A stretch of 64,000 nt of DNA from Mariannaea sp. PMI_226 (Eukaryota > Ascomycota > Sordariomycetes > Hypocreales > Nectriaceae), in NCBI GenBank assembly GCA_024336345.1, contig JANFOG010000001.1, forward strand, positions 434,001 to 498,000, written 5' to 3'. Position 1 is the first letter of the stretch. Each line of letters starts with the position of its first letter. Shown in pieces: positions 32,592-44,725 of this stretch. Position numbers and translations under genes: made by a program. Under the pieces are notes generated by a model. It saw only the letters and a program-made list of their open reading frames with translations. It was not told the origin of the DNA and searched no databases.

Positions 32592-34802
32592 TCACTTGGA
32601 CTGGGGCGGCGGATGATCGGAAAGCGTACGGCGCTCATTCAGCCTGAAGGCAGCAAATCGCTTAGCAAGGGGCTCACCCGAGTCGCGAGTAGGGTGTGGA
32701 AAAGACGATGATAATGATGAAGAAGATGATGATGATGACAACAAGGAGGAGGGTGCGGGAGCGTCGTCGCTCTCTCGCAAACGCTTGGGGATTCGCTCAC
32801 CAGTCGTTTGAAGGATGGCTTGCAGGTTTTGCCAGCCCTCAGAGGAGCGGAGCTGAAAGGTATCAGAGAGATCGTGTTGACTTGCTACACGGCAGAGCAA
32901 AGCTTCTTCGTCCTGTAGACAGTTAGGCAAGGGGAACAAAAAAACAAAGGGCGAACAAAAATTAGGGATGGAATGGATAATGAGTAGTTCCGGAGTATAC
33001 CTTGGAAAGGATTCCCATTTGGTGAACAAAACAGAGAAGGTGGAAGTTGGACATCTCCTGGCCGTCGGCATCGGGCTTCTGGCCAGGCTTCAACCTCAGG
33101 AATTTGGCGAGGGATGAATGCTCTTGGCTCTCACCAATGTACTCGCGATTCTCAACTGGGAATCCTTGCTGCGTGAACATGGGCTTGGGGTCAGCGGGGA
33201 AGCCGTGTGTTAGTGTAACGAATAGATATTCCACAGGGAACGATGGCTTGGCATTCTCTTGAACATTGGCACCATACTCGTTCACTCTGCGGTAAAAGAC
33301 CTCAGGGATGTAGCGTGTCCGGCTGACTGAACCGTCGTCTTCCTCCTCTTCACGGACAAGCATGACATTGGGATCGGCGGATGGCTCAACAATATCGGCG
33401 CGAACCATCTCAACCGATTCGTTGGACATCTGGTAAGATGAGATGGAGATCTCGCCATCCTCATTTCCAGTAATGATGCAGGTGACAAAGTTGGACCCAA
33501 AGCTTCCGGTATCGCTCCATTTGGAAGACTTGGGGTACAGAGCCTGTAACCTGGAGGAGTAAGCGATCTCGAGCGACGAGAGGAAATATGAATCGGCGTG
33601 ACGCTTGCAGACGACCGAGCCGTCACCGTTCCCAGCATCTAACAGGTCGGTCCAGATGACGCCCACGGGCTCCAGGCCACAGAACTTTGCAATGTTGTCG
33701 ATATCCTTCTGAGACTCCCAGGCATTCATTGTGATACCGTCAGCTTCGTCAATCTGGGGCGGTTCGTAGATGGCTTCCACAACAGCCTTGACACCGAGTG
33801 GTACCTCAGTGTACTCGGTGTACTTTCCATACAGGTAACCTAGCCGTTGGGCACCCGTCTTTCGCCAAGTATCGATGAAGGTGTCGATGATAGATGGTGA
33901 GGAGAACTCGACGTGGTCAACCATACGGAACTGCTGGGGTTGTAGGGTGATGGCGCTTGGCTGGCATTTGGTGCAAATACCCTCAGGCCATGCTGGATGC
34001 CCTGATGGGCACTCGTGCTTCACTCGGTAGTAAGGCTCGACGAGGGGAGGGATGTAGGAGCTACCAAGCTCGGGTTTGTTTGTGGCGGCGTTGATCTTTC
34101 GAAGGTACGAGTGGAACGATAGGTACTTGATCTTCTTCTCCGCAAGGTATCCTGCATCGAAAGGGTCCATGGGCTGACAGTAGTCACACATACCCTTTGG
34201 ACCGTGCCGGCACATACGGTCGCGGCTTCGAGGGATCTTGCCGTCTAGTCGGTCTAATCGGTCATCAAGGGCAGACTGTCGCACTACCTCCCATGGACGG
34301 GCGATCCGCTCCGGCTTCGGGTTGATAGGCAAGTCTTCGGTAGGAAGGACGGGCTTTCCATTGAGTCTGGCTGAGGCACCGGAGGGCGCTGCGCCATTCA
34401 CCGCTTCGGCGTGTTTGTATCCGAGGAAGATGAGGTCACCGTGCCTTTGGCAAGTTAGCAATTTAATCCGGCATACGAAAGCTCAGATTATAGAGAGAGG
34501 GGGGGAAGTAATCGAGGCGCATACTTGAGACCAATCTGACCAACTTTAAAAGAGACAATATCGGCTAATCGCTTCGAGTCCCCTCCATTAGGGGCGTTAG
34601 AGAGAGTTATAGTCTGGGGATCGACAGTTTTTGGAAGTTGTTCGAGAAGCTGTATGTAGGCCAAAGGGGTCAGGTCTTGGACAAGGTCATGACGATGGTG
34701 TTTGTCAAGGGTTCTTACCATTTTTCCTAGATCACCAAAGGTAGCTGTTGGCTCAACAGACAGGCGAGCCATGCCGTCGGGTCCTCGGAGACGCAGCAAC
34801 AT
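32592..34802 (-). CDS. NPL4: Npl4, Cdc48/p97 cofactor
   Basis: Npl4 forms a heterodimer with Ufd1 that recruits ubiquitylated substrates to the Cdc48 unfoldase in ER-associated degradation and nuclear protein turnover. Minus-strand exons 34802-34719, 34649-34525, 34444-33001 and 32912-32592 give 657 aa. The ubiquitin-like N-terminal domain begins [14 protein letters not shown] and is interrupted by the first intron. The zinc-binding zf-NPL4 segment ([14 protein letters not shown]) lies near residue 145. The MPN-type NPL4 domain follows, with a second CxxC pair (EGICTKC) and [11 protein letters not shown]. The C-terminal exon ends in a Ser-rich run encoded by a GAT/ATG microsatellite (about 32,707-32,740), which is not conserved in the family. 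The gene is divergent from SEC66. Confidence 0.95.
32703..32745. repeat. Trinucleotide microsatellite in the NPL4 last exon
   Basis: A GAT/GAA/ATG trinucleotide run on the plus strand encodes the poly-Ser stretch near the Npl4 C-terminus on the minus strand. Its length could vary between strains without breaking the frame. Confidence 0.75.
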
Positions 34803-35650
34803 GGCGGCGACGTCCTAGACAGCTAACGGAAATGGAGGGTGGAAACAGATATGGTAGAGGGTAGATGTTGGGTTGTTTTTGGCGGGGTTGCGGGCAGCGG
34901 CAAGGTTGAAGGGTGGTGAAGCGTGACAGAGGTAGATGGTGGGACGTTGATCGCCTTGACGAGACGCAATAATGGTTGTTGCTATTGTTGCAGTTGCAGT
35001 TGATCTTATCCAGCGGGAAACTGAGGCCGGTTCAAAGTAGAGTAATCTAGTGAGTCAGCAAAAGAAGAGAATGGAAAACGAGATAGCTAAATCGTCAAGA
35101 AGACGTTCGGAGGCGTGGAAGCTCAGTGAATGGTGCGGGCGGCATGCTTCACTTCATCCACCCAAGCTTTCAGAAGGGCTCAAGGTACGTACCGGATGAT
35201 GATGGGCAGCGTGTGTTTAATTGGCAATGATGACAGAGCGTCATCAGCGGTGCCTAGAACAGCTTGGGCCAGCTAACGCACCCTCTTCTCTTCGAGTGCT
35301 GCCTTTGGGTTGCACTACCGGATTAACCATCATCCGGCATTTGACTTCCTTGTGACGACATCCAGACCTTATTAGCGCCAAGCGCCACTCTAACCATATG
35401 CATGCGCCACAATTCCACGGTTACAAGCCGCGATCTGTCCAGAAGCGAAAGCTGCAGCTGGAGCCGACTGTGAGGGCCACCGTGTAAATTGAAACGGCCG
35501 TGCCACCTTACAACTCTCTTATACAAAACTCACAATCCCAGCACCGTTGAGCTGTAACAGTCTCTACCACAAAAACAAGATCGTTTTTTCCCTTGGCTTT
35601 CTCATTCTTTATTTCTGTCCTCCTCTCTCACCTCTCAAATCCGAGCAGCC
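34803..35650. other. Divergent promoter between NPL4 and SEC66
   Basis: This is 848 bp between two start codons on opposite strands. It contains GA/CT-rich tracts and no convincing coding frame. A CT-rich tract at 35,570-35,640 sits just before the SEC66 start. Confidence 0.55.
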
Positions 35651-36507
35651 ATGGGTATACTCGACATTGACTGGAAGGGTCTTGCCCTGCCCTTGGCATA
35701 TGTGGCTGTTCTGGCTGGTGCTCTTATGACCTTTTCCACAATCTACCGAAAAAGAAAAGCTGGTATGCTTCATTTCGCCTCTCTTGCGCGCTCTCTCTCT
35801 CTCTCTATTGCGATTCTTAAACCGTGGGACTGACATTCAACTTCTCGTAGCCGAAAGCGCCAATCTCGCACCATGGTTCGGCCCTCACCTCCAGCGCAAC
35901 GTCTACCTATCCCTCCTGCACCTCCAACCTGAAGACGGTGACGAAAAGTCTGAGCGAATCCCCGATAGCGTCCTCCGCGCCGCTCTACTGCGCCGTGCCG
36001 TCGAGGATATCCGCCGCTTGATCCAGATCAAGAACGCTAAGCAAGCTTGCACTTCCCTGTTGCAAAGAGGTAGCGTAGGCGACGACTTGTGGCAGCGCTT
36101 CCAGCGTGCTGAGAAGGAGATGGAAGCTGAGCTGAGGGATGTTGTCACTGAGGTAATACCGATTCCAACAGAAGACACAAAAAAAGGGAAACCTGCTAAC
36201 TCGTACTTTTTTTTCTGTTGCTCAAAAGGCCAATGCTCTTGCTCCCAACTGGGGTCAGTCCATTTTCCAATCCGCTCATGAGATGACCGCCAATGCCGCC
36301 CTCCGAACCCAGATCGACGACCTCTTGTCCCAAGCCGAGTCCGAGAAACAGTGGTGGGAGAAGCGCCGAGGCCAGATCAAGGACGAATTCATGAAGGAGA
36401 TTGACGATTCCGAGCAAACTTCGCCCGCCAAGCCCGCGACCGAGGACGATACGGTACTTGTCGACACTCCCAGCAGCAAGGGCAAGAAGAAGGGCTCTAA
36501 GAAATGA
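35651..36507 (+). CDS. SEC66: Sec66 (Sec71), subunit of the Sec62/Sec63 translocon complex
   Basis: Sec66 is a single-pass ER membrane protein that works with Sec62, Sec63 and Sec72 in post-translational import through Sec61. Exons 35651-35762, 35851-36152 and 36229-36507 give 230 aa. The N-terminus holds one membrane segment (about residues 10-31, LALPLAYVAVLAGALMTF) followed by basic RKRK. The cytosolic domain then shows WFGPHLQRNVYLSLL, the helical DSVLRAALLRRAVEDI, and NWGQSIFQSAHEM. The tail is acidic and then Lys-rich (KGKKKGSKK). Length and order match fungal Sec66. Both introns have good GT..AG ends in phase. Confidence 0.94.
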
Positions 36508-37177
36508 AGCAAGCAAAAGGAAAAAGGAACAAATAATCATGGAACTAGTTGATTAAAAGGATGTGCAACGGGGGAGAGGTAGATATAAACGGCGACACTG
36601 TTGCTTGAGAACAGCAACAGATATGTGTGGCGGAGAGGCCGTCAAAAAGAGATTCGAAATGGAACAAAGGCGTATAGAGATTCAAACTTGCACGCTTTTT
36701 TTTGGGTGGGTTGCTAAATGTATCAAAGGAGGTTCAGAGCAAAGGGGGCAACTACATACGTTAGTATGTACGGCGTTGAGGGGTTTGAAATCGAGCTTAG
36801 GTAGTCATGGGTCTGTCTTCAATCGATGTAATTTGCATTCCTTTCTTATTTCTTTTGCTGGGAAATATCTCGGTATGCTCCCTGTGAACTTGGTCTAACC
36901 AATGCAACCAGCTTAGGTGTGCTGAGAAGGAATATCAAAACAAATATGCGTCCAAACTCCAGCCCCATGGAGACCCGGTTCTCAACTCCAGTAACAACGA
37001 AAAGTCCAACGTAAAGAGAAAAGAAAAAAAAAAAGCCACCTCTAAACCGATGAAAAGTACCTCCAGGCAATGCGAGCTTTTGGGAGCAGAAAAAAAAAAG
37101 AAGAAAAAGACGATAGAGGGGGAAATAAAGGAGAAAAGACGACTCCGAAGCCAACCGTGGCTGGGAGGGCTCCAGGG
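36508..37177. other. Intergenic region between convergent genes
   Basis: This spans the 3' UTRs of SEC66 and the 150-aa gene. It contains A-rich runs near 37,020-37,110 and no supported gene. Confidence 0.5.
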
Positions 37178-37630
37178 TCATGAGTGCCACGGAAACTGTT
37201 TTCGTCGCCACATCTCCTCGTCTGCAGCGAGCCTTGCATCCCGTGCATCGGCCAAAATCTCTTCTTCGGTCTTGAGCAAGATAGGAGACTCGCAACCGCG
37301 CAGGCCAATAAACCTACCCATCTTGCGACGCTTCTCCTCGAGAGGCATGTCGGATCTCCAAACAATGGGGCATGGATACTGACTTGTCCACTGACAAGGT
37401 GTCTTCTGGTGATAGAACTGGGCCAGTGACTCAAGCTGCTCGTTGGTGAGGAGCCAGAAGTTGAGGACTGTCGTGGGGAAAGCCGGATGTACGGCGCCAG
37501 TGGTCAATTGAACGAGAGGAGCAAGAGGGAGAGCCATCTGTTCTAGTTTGCGTGCAAGCCCAGGATTCTTGACTACTCGCCTATGGACAAAAGCCTGGCG
37601 GTGTCTTGAGGGAATTTCTCCTCGCATCAT
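37178..37630 (-). CDS. Small conserved-looking basic protein of unknown function
   Basis: This is a single-exon frame of 150 aa on the minus strand, with two adjacent ATG codons at the start. The composition is that of a real protein: a basic Arg/His-rich N-terminus (EIPSRHRQAFVHRRVVKNP), a hydrophobic middle (LPLAPLVQLTTGAVHPAF), an aromatic stretch (LNFWLLTNEQLESLAQFYH), PCPIVWRSDMPLEEKRRKMGRFIGLRGCE, and a charged C-terminal helix with repeated Ala/Arg. The codon pattern and absence of low complexity favour a genuine gene. I cannot assign a family or role. The basic N-terminus could be a mitochondrial signal, but that is a guess. Confidence 0.75.
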   Translation of the reverse strand: MMRGEIPSRHRQAFVHRRVVKNPGLARKLEQMALPLAPLVQLTTGAVHPAFPTTVLNFWLLTNEQLESLAQFYHQKTPCQWTSQYPCPIVWRSDMPLEEKRRKMGRFIGLRGCESPILLKTEEEILADARDARLAADEEMWRRKQFPWHS

Positions 37631-39262
37631 ATTGACTCTGGTTCAGCTGCGTTGGCAGTTACAGTTGAAGGCTGGTGCAATGGCGTCTCCTGATTGGCAG
37701 AGACAGGTTGAAAGTCGTGATGTAAGAATATTGAGCTTTTGAGAGCTCTTACTTTCTTTCCTCTTTCTTTTCGTGTTTCTCTCCTCTTTTCTTAATCCCC
37801 TCCTTTGTTTTGCTCAGAGAGAATGATATAATCTTGAACGTAGTGTAGTAGGATGGATGCACAAACAAGACTGGCAACGAAGTACAGACGAGATTGAATC
37901 CAAGGCACAAGTCTAACACTTCTCTACCAGGGACTAGAAATATATGCTGGGATGCTTTTTTTTTGGTCCTTGTTGGCAATGATGTGTGTGTTTGTGCGTG
38001 CTAGTTATATCTTTGTTGCAAACGACTCACAAGATAGAGAGGTCAATAAAACAAAGAAGGGTGAGTTGGTAAGAGATGGTGATAGTTTGAGAAAGAGGGG
38101 AGGAGGGATGTGAGAAAGCATAAAGAAATAGAACAAGCTAACACAAGAAAGAGTGTGTATAACTGGAAAGGTATGATGAGAGAAATATCCTTCACATTGA
38201 GACAAAAAAAAGAAAGCCATCAGATGAACCCCGGGAGCTACCAGCCCTCTTGTATTCAGGACTGGTAAGTAGACCAGGATCGCGAACAGCCAGTTCACCA
38301 AGTTTGTGACCGAAGCCGTTCATTGAACCCAGCAAACCCTCCCACCCTCCTCCTCCATCCTCTTCCTCCTCCTCCGTCCCCTTTCCCCCCTCGGGCGTGC
38401 AGCTGTTCTGGGAAAGGCTTCAGATGGGTCTTTGTGGGCAATGAACCATGAGCCAGGCCGGTTTGAGGGGGAAACTTGGCTGCCCCCTCTTGTCTGGCAG
38501 AAACTCTTTGGACGGACGCGGCGCAGGGTTTATTTTGGTGTGTGCGCGTGGCATCCATGGGTGGTGAGACAATGACTGGAAAGGCCGTAGACGGTATACG
38601 CAATCGGGTTTGGGCGAACGCTTGAGCCTTGGGCTCTGGAGTCAAGCGGGGGCGCTGACGAAGGCGCTGATGAAGGCGCTGAAAGCGCTAAAAGCTGCTG
38701 AGGGAGAGACACGGAAGCGTTGGTAAGAAGGGGGGGTTAAGGAATGTGACCTGTAACGCCTGAGACTTCATAACCCAACCGCCTGGGAGGGAAAAGACGA
38801 AAAAGAACAGTGGCCTGGCCCTGCGTTTCTTTGGCCAATTCTTCGTCTTTCTTCTGCAGACAGACATCATTTTCTTTCACATGATGCTCTTTGTGGCAAG
38901 TCGCCGCACCCGGCGTCTATTTTGAGCCCAACTCGTTTTGCTGGTGTCTGGATGCGTTGGCGCCCTGCCACGTCGGTTCCGCCTGGATGTCTCAGTTGTG
39001 ACCTCATCTTTCTTGCACCCTCACATGGTGCTTTTCTGGTCTTATTAATTAGTCTCCATCACTCTGTGTCATTGACTCCTCGACCCGACAAAGCCGAGCC
39101 CGGACCGACGAAAAGAAAAAGGAAGGAAGGAAAAAGAAAAGAAAAAGAATGAAAGAAAGCGTCTTCTGCTGTTTCAAACATACGAATCCTTCGTTGCCCG
39201 GATGTCTTGGTTTCTTTGGTTTGAATTGGTTGCTGTCCCACCCTCCCACATAGGCATGCAAC
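37631..39262. other. Intergenic region, no gene supported
   Basis: This is the upstream region of the 150-aa gene and the downstream region of ORC3. It has pyrimidine/purine-skewed tracts (37,760-37,810; 38,040-38,110; 38,330-38,390; 39,110-39,150) and no conserved frame. A short GCGCTGA-type triplication lies at about 38,650-38,690. Confidence 0.5.
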
Positions 39263-41767
39263 CTACAGCCACTTGAGCTTGGCAATGTGGTCCGTCTTCT
39301 TCTTGCTCGCCTTAATAAACCCTAGAGCTCGAAGTTCAGCGAGGGCACGGTAGAATACGACTAGATTCTTTCGTTCATCCATCTCTTTATCATTTTCTCC
39401 AGTCATGGCAGCAAAGGCTGACCACAAATCAGCCACATTGATGAGGCTTCCTGTTTCTGTGTACAGTCGGTACAAAAGCGCCGTTGCTGGAAGAGTCGCT
39501 GAGACGCCGTCTTCGGTCGGCTTGCAGCAAGAGCATGAAAGGTAGTCGTGAGGCCGCGTGAGGCTACGTTCCAAGACGAGTCGTGGTCGCGGCACAAGGA
39601 CGTCTCGCAATGGTGTTCGGGACTCGTATATCCAGCTCTCTGAGAGCAAGGCAGACATCGGACTGGATGCATGGATGTGCGAAGTCAGCCCTTCAATTAC
39701 CTGGTCCACGATGCAAGTGAACTGTTTATCCTCCTCTGTGAGTGCCGCTGAGTCTCGGCTCAGTTGCACTCGTTGGGCGATGACTGTAGTTCGCATCACC
39801 TTGCTGTGTCCACTGTATTTGCTACGCAAGGTGATACCTTGCTCTTTTGCTCGTACGCGAAGACTTTCAAGTTCCTGTAAAGCGCTCGCGAAAGAGTCTC
39901 GCATCGCAGCTAGCTCAGGTTTGACGATAGCTGGGCCAAGCGCAAGCTGTACGTCACCCTCTTCGAGAATAGAGATGACTCGGGAAATCAGATTTGTAAT
40001 TTCGGCTGCCTCCATCCTCCTCACTGCTTCTACAATACTGGACTGTTCTGAGATGGCAATGCCTTCTTCCATTGCATCAACATACGCACTTGAAAATTCT
40101 TCATCGTGTGCACCAGTCGCCTGGATGATTAGCAACGCGCGGAGGAAATCGCTTGTGTTGTCATGGCGATTTTGGATATCATGCCGAACAGTAGTCATTA
40201 AGTATTCATCATCCTCAATAGCAGACTTGGCGTGGGACAAGTCCTCTGCAGTGCCTTTCTCGACTGCCTGTTCGATATAGTTACGAACGGAAGGGGTGTT
40301 TCGGATAGCTTCAATATGCGCAAGTTGCAATGGATCCAGTGATTGGTAATCATCAGTGAGGAACACGCTGAGGGGGTTCGCGTAGAAATGGCACATATAG
40401 GCATACTTGTGTTTTGTTTTGTTTTAGTGAAGTTTCGCTTGTAGCCGGCATGAAACGACTTACTTTGAGCGACATGACAAAGGTCTGAATGCCTGAGACT
40501 TGATCGCGCTGACGATCCAGCATGCTGCGGAGTAGCAGTGGCCCCAAGTGAACTGGAACGTCGGCCGCCGCTACACTTGTCTTAAAGACAGTCTCGAGAA
40601 TCGCGGCTGTCTGGATAACATCAAATTGCGCACCATATACTAGCTGACAAGCAGACTTGAGCAGACGAGCCTGCAGGAGCTCCACTGAGGTGGCAATGCC
40701 GAAGAGAAGCGTGAAGGGGATCCTTGGTCGCCACGAACTGCAACTAGTCAGTAGCACGTCCAAGGTCTCGGAGATGGCTTGTGTCATACTGAAACAACAC
40801 AATTAGGTCAGAGAGCAAGCTGCTTTCAAATCCCTCACTGTCCTGGAAAGCAACAAAGATGTGAGCGCAGTCTTGTGGCCTAATAAAAGCGTATAAAGCT
40901 TCAAGGTCGTAGTCGAGGTAACGTCGACCCTACGGCAATCGTCAGTACAGGAGTGAGGGTAACTCAGGGATCTACCTCAAATGCCCTACCTCTCGACCAT
41001 CTCCTACTTGCATGTCTTCGTCATCTTCGTCGTCACCATCGCTAGAAGCCTGTGCTGTGACATCACGAATTACCTTCTTCAAGGTCGCTTTCAAAGTAGT
41101 TGCCTCGGAAGACCGCAACCGAACAAATTTGCTAGGTGTCGACCGCTGTAAACTCTCTGATAATTGCTCGAAAAGCAAGTCTTGTGATGCGATATTAGGA
41201 CCGGTGATGACAAAGGCAGCAGGAACTTGATCAATGCTATGTGTTCATATATCCATGTGAGATAAGTTTGCAATGGGGTGAACGGGCCGTAGGTATTCTT
41301 ACCAAGATGTTTTTGAATCTTGAACAAAGGCGCTGACTTGGTCAAGAGTGGCCTGGTTAGAACTTCTGAGAATACCCTGAATTCGTGTAAGTATGTTCCT
41401 CCTCCTTATGTACAAGGCTGCGTAGGCTCCATATGTACCTTGATTCGCTGGTCCACCTTGGCCCAGCTCTCCTGAAAGGCCTTCTCTCTGAGCTGCACAA
41501 ACTCGGGTTTCTCTACGCCATTCAGCAAAGAACTGAATGTGGATGCATTTTTCAGAGAGTTCCCTTCGACTACGGCCTGTTTGGACACGCGGCGTCGCTT
41601 TGAAGGCCGGTCCTGCTGTGGCACATCGCCATCCGGGTCAAAGATGTATGCCACCTAGTAGGATCCATTAGAATCAGGCAAGAATTTGGAAGAAAATCAG
41701 GGTACGGCTAGCTTACTTGATGATCTTCCTGGGTGAAAATATCTTGATTCGCTTCGTTCCGAGCCAT
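39263..41767 (-). CDS. ORC3: Origin recognition complex subunit 3
   Basis: Orc3 is part of the six-subunit ORC that marks replication origins and loads the MCM helicase. Seven minus-strand exons fit with consistent phase: 41767-41717, 41654-41439, 41376-41303, 41236-40990, 40929-40790, 40737-40464 and 40405-39263, giving 714 aa. The N-terminal Orc3 region includes VAYIFDPDGD, a basic PSKRRRVSK stretch that may serve as a nuclear signal, and CIDQVPAAFVITGPNIASQD, the AAA-like core that lacks a canonical Walker A in this subunit. SWRPRIPFTLLFGIATSVELL marks the winged-helix side. The C-terminal winged helix reads SLINVADLWSAFAAM followed by LGFIKASKKKTDHIAKLKWL. Motif order and length match fungal Orc3. 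Confidence 0.93.
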
Positions 41768-42636
41768 AACTAAGAAATTCGACAGAGAATAGGGGAATTG
41801 GGCAAAGTGCGCAAGTGAATGAGTTGGAAGTCGTGGTCAAGCTCAAAGTCAACGCGTATGTCCAGTTTGGGGACGCGTCTCATCGCACTGTCTTGCGCAC
41901 CGTACGGTCAAAAAAAATTGGCCTGAACACCTTCACTACCTTATACGAGCAAAGGGAGAACAAATCAAGGTAACAGCAATATTATTATACACCCGGCGAA
42001 TAATGAATGAATCAAACACTGGACCACTCTAGTCTACCCATGTTGTCGCATTGCTCATTTGTATACTATAATCCCCCAAAACTAGAGTCTTCTGCGCCCA
42101 CCACCTCCCCCTTTACCCCCAAGCCACCTTAACCCGGATCTCAAATAATATCATCCAGTCCATAGCATTCTGAATCACAGCAGCCCAAACCAAACTTGAA
42201 AAACTTCAATACGTCCCCCAGATGCCTCAAAGCGTCCACCATACCTCATCATGTGTTCCTGTTTGTGTGGTCTTCTTCAAGTCAACTTGCTTGAGTGCAA
42301 TGCAACCGAAATATCATTTATACAACCCAGCCACCCTGTCGCCCCCTTCGCCTGCGCGTGGTTCAAGCCCAAGATAGTGTTGAACTGGTTATGCCTTCAT
42401 CAAAGGCACCACTCGCATCAACCGCTCCCTTGGGAGGAATATTCATACAGAACCACGAAGGGCTAGTGAAGTCACTTTTGACACGCAAACATAAAGAAAA
42501 AGAAAAAGAGACAAAAAAAAAAGCAAAGTACCAAATGAAATAAAACCAGAACCCTTGCGCCGAGATGGAAAAAAGACAGATCGCATCTAGAAGTTCCCCC
42601 TGCTCAAAATCATGCCATCACTTATCTTCGGCTATA
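41768..42636. other. Intergenic region between ORC3 and the PWWP gene
   Basis: This is the ORC3 promoter and the 3' flank of the PWWP-domain gene. No supported coding frame was found. An A-rich stretch lies at 42,490-42,545. Confidence 0.5.
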
Positions 42637-44725
42637 TCAAGCGGCAGCTTCAACAGGCTCTGGGGGAGCCACGGCCTTTGGAAGAGGTTAGGTTACAATG
42701 GACAAGCGACATCGCAAGGGCTGGATCATACCTCATCGGAAGTGGACTTTCCGTCACCCTCATCAGCGTCTGATTTTGTTTCAGCTTTCTCGGTCTTTGT
42801 AGCTTCTTCCTTATTGGACCCTTGTTTGACACCATTGGCTCCAGACTTCTTCTCCTCCGACTTGCCGTTAACTCCGTTCGGAGCTGCGGGGGCAGAGCCA
42901 GCGTCAGTTGCCATCAATTTATTCCACTTGTCCAGGAGCACCTGGGAACGATCCTTAAAGTGGAATTCTTCCTCGCGGGGAATTGAGTCCAGTTTGAGAA
43001 TCGCCTTGAGAACCTTGTTGATCTTGGTAGCACGAATAATAGATACTTCCAGCTCGTGAAAGTTCTCCAGCATCGTAATATACTCGGACATTTGCTTCAT
43101 TTCAGATTCTTGAGGCTCCTGATCCCGTGTCAAAAGTCCACGCTGGAGCTTGTGGCGAAGATACAAAACTTCCTTCTATAATTGATTATTAGCTTCGGAA
43201 CAGGATATGTATATGCAGGGTGTCACGCAGTCGAGCCTACCTCCTTGCGATTACGACGCTCCTCAGGAGAAACCTTAGGATCCTTTGGCGCATCGGCCTT
43301 CTTATCGGCAGTCTTCTTAGACTTGGACTTGGACTTAGTAACCGACTCGTCCTTAGCTTTGGGTGTGCCATTTGCCTTAGGAGTAGACGTATTAAGCTTA
43401 ATCTTGGGCTTCTTGACCGAGTCGGATCGCTGGGGGGTCTATAGTTTCAAACATTAGCAACCTCAAGTGCATAGTTCCTAGAGGACAGAGAGCGCTTACG
43501 CTAACTTCATCTTCAGCCTTGCGCTTCTTGGAAGGTTTAGGTTTCTCATCCATGTCGTCGGCGTCGGCCATATCAACATCCTCATCCGCCGCCTTGGCCT
43601 TGCCTTTCTTCGATTTCTTAGGTGTAGCAGCTGCTTCCCTCCGGGCTTCTTCTTGGGCAATCAGTTCCTCGTGAAACTTGTTCAGGATTTCCTTGTAGTG
43701 CTCTAAGGGGTTATTCTCGGCAGCAAGTTGGAATGCTTCCTTGAGATCCTTTCGCATCTTCTCGGTGATGCTCTCCTCGGCCTTTTCAGGTGAGAGCTCG
43801 GTGAGGAGGGTGTTTGCAGCCCAACCACTACGTGTATCGATTAGTCTTCATTTCGTTTCTCAGTTCCAGTTCTTAGCCAAGAGAAAACTCACAATTCGTT
43901 GGTGCACAAATACATGACAGGGAAACTCCTGTCATGAGCACGCTTACCGCCATCGGCGTAAGCCTCAGTGTATGTGCCATCGGGACGAGCGGCGGCGACA
44001 GGGCGGTTGTTTACAAGAGCGGCCGGAAGCATAGACTCGTCGCAAATAATGCAAGGCCATGCTGGGAAGCCCTTTAGCTTGACAAGGAAGTGGTCACCGG
44101 GCTTCGCGTCGAGGTGGGTGATTCGAGCCTTGGAGTTCTTTCTGTTCAGAGTCTTGCCCTTGGAGTCGCCAGCGGTCGACTTGCGACGAGCTTTGCCCTT
44201 GCCCGATGGCGTCTCGGCAGAGCCGCTGGCAGGCGCGGATTCTGGTTCAGCAGGTGGCGCAGAGCTCTCGCCAGTAGCTTCCTCGGTAGACTGGTCCTTG
44301 GGAGCGTCTTTCATCTCTACATCATCGCCATCAGCTGCTGGCTTCTCTTCATCTTCATTAGTTTTATCATTTTCGCTCTCGACAGGTTTCGCTGAGTCTT
44401 CGGCAGTTTCGGGCTCTAACGCGCAACTAGGTCAGCATGAGCTCAATAGCTATGGCACAGAACGCGCCTGCGGTAGAGTCGCCACGCGACAAAATGATAA
44501 CTCCAAAACAGATTGCCCATGATGGCCAAGGCGCAATGTAGGAATTGCGCAAGTGTCCGAAAACTTACCATTTCCAGGCTTCGATTCCTTGTCATCGGCC
44601 TTGGCAGCTGTCTCCCCGGTCGCAGGCTCAGCAAGCTTGGCTTCTTCCGCAGCAGCAGCAGTAGCCTCCTGCGCGTCGGCGACAGGAACTGTGTTCTCGG
44701 GCTTCTCGTTGGCTTGATCGGCCAT
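42637..44725 (-). CDS. PWWP-domain chromatin protein
   Basis: PWWP domains bind methylated histone tails and DNA. Fungal members include Ioc4-like remodelling factors, though assignment to that complex is not shown here. Six minus-strand exons fit: 44725-44569, 44415-43893, 43827-43500, 43438-43241, 43175-42732 and 42675-42637, giving 562 aa. Residues 1 to about 150 are Ala/Glu/Pro-rich and disordered. The PWWP domain spans about 155-230 (DAKPGDHFLVKLKGFPAWPC, then DRSFPVMYL). A Lys-rich middle contains several possible nuclear signals (KKSKKGKAK, KPSKKRK). A helical domain at about 402-490 (LRHKLQRGLL, then ISIIRATKINKVLKAI-like residues) resembles the TFIIS-N/LEDGF fold. The tail is acidic. 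The last exon encodes only 12 residues. Confidence 0.88.
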
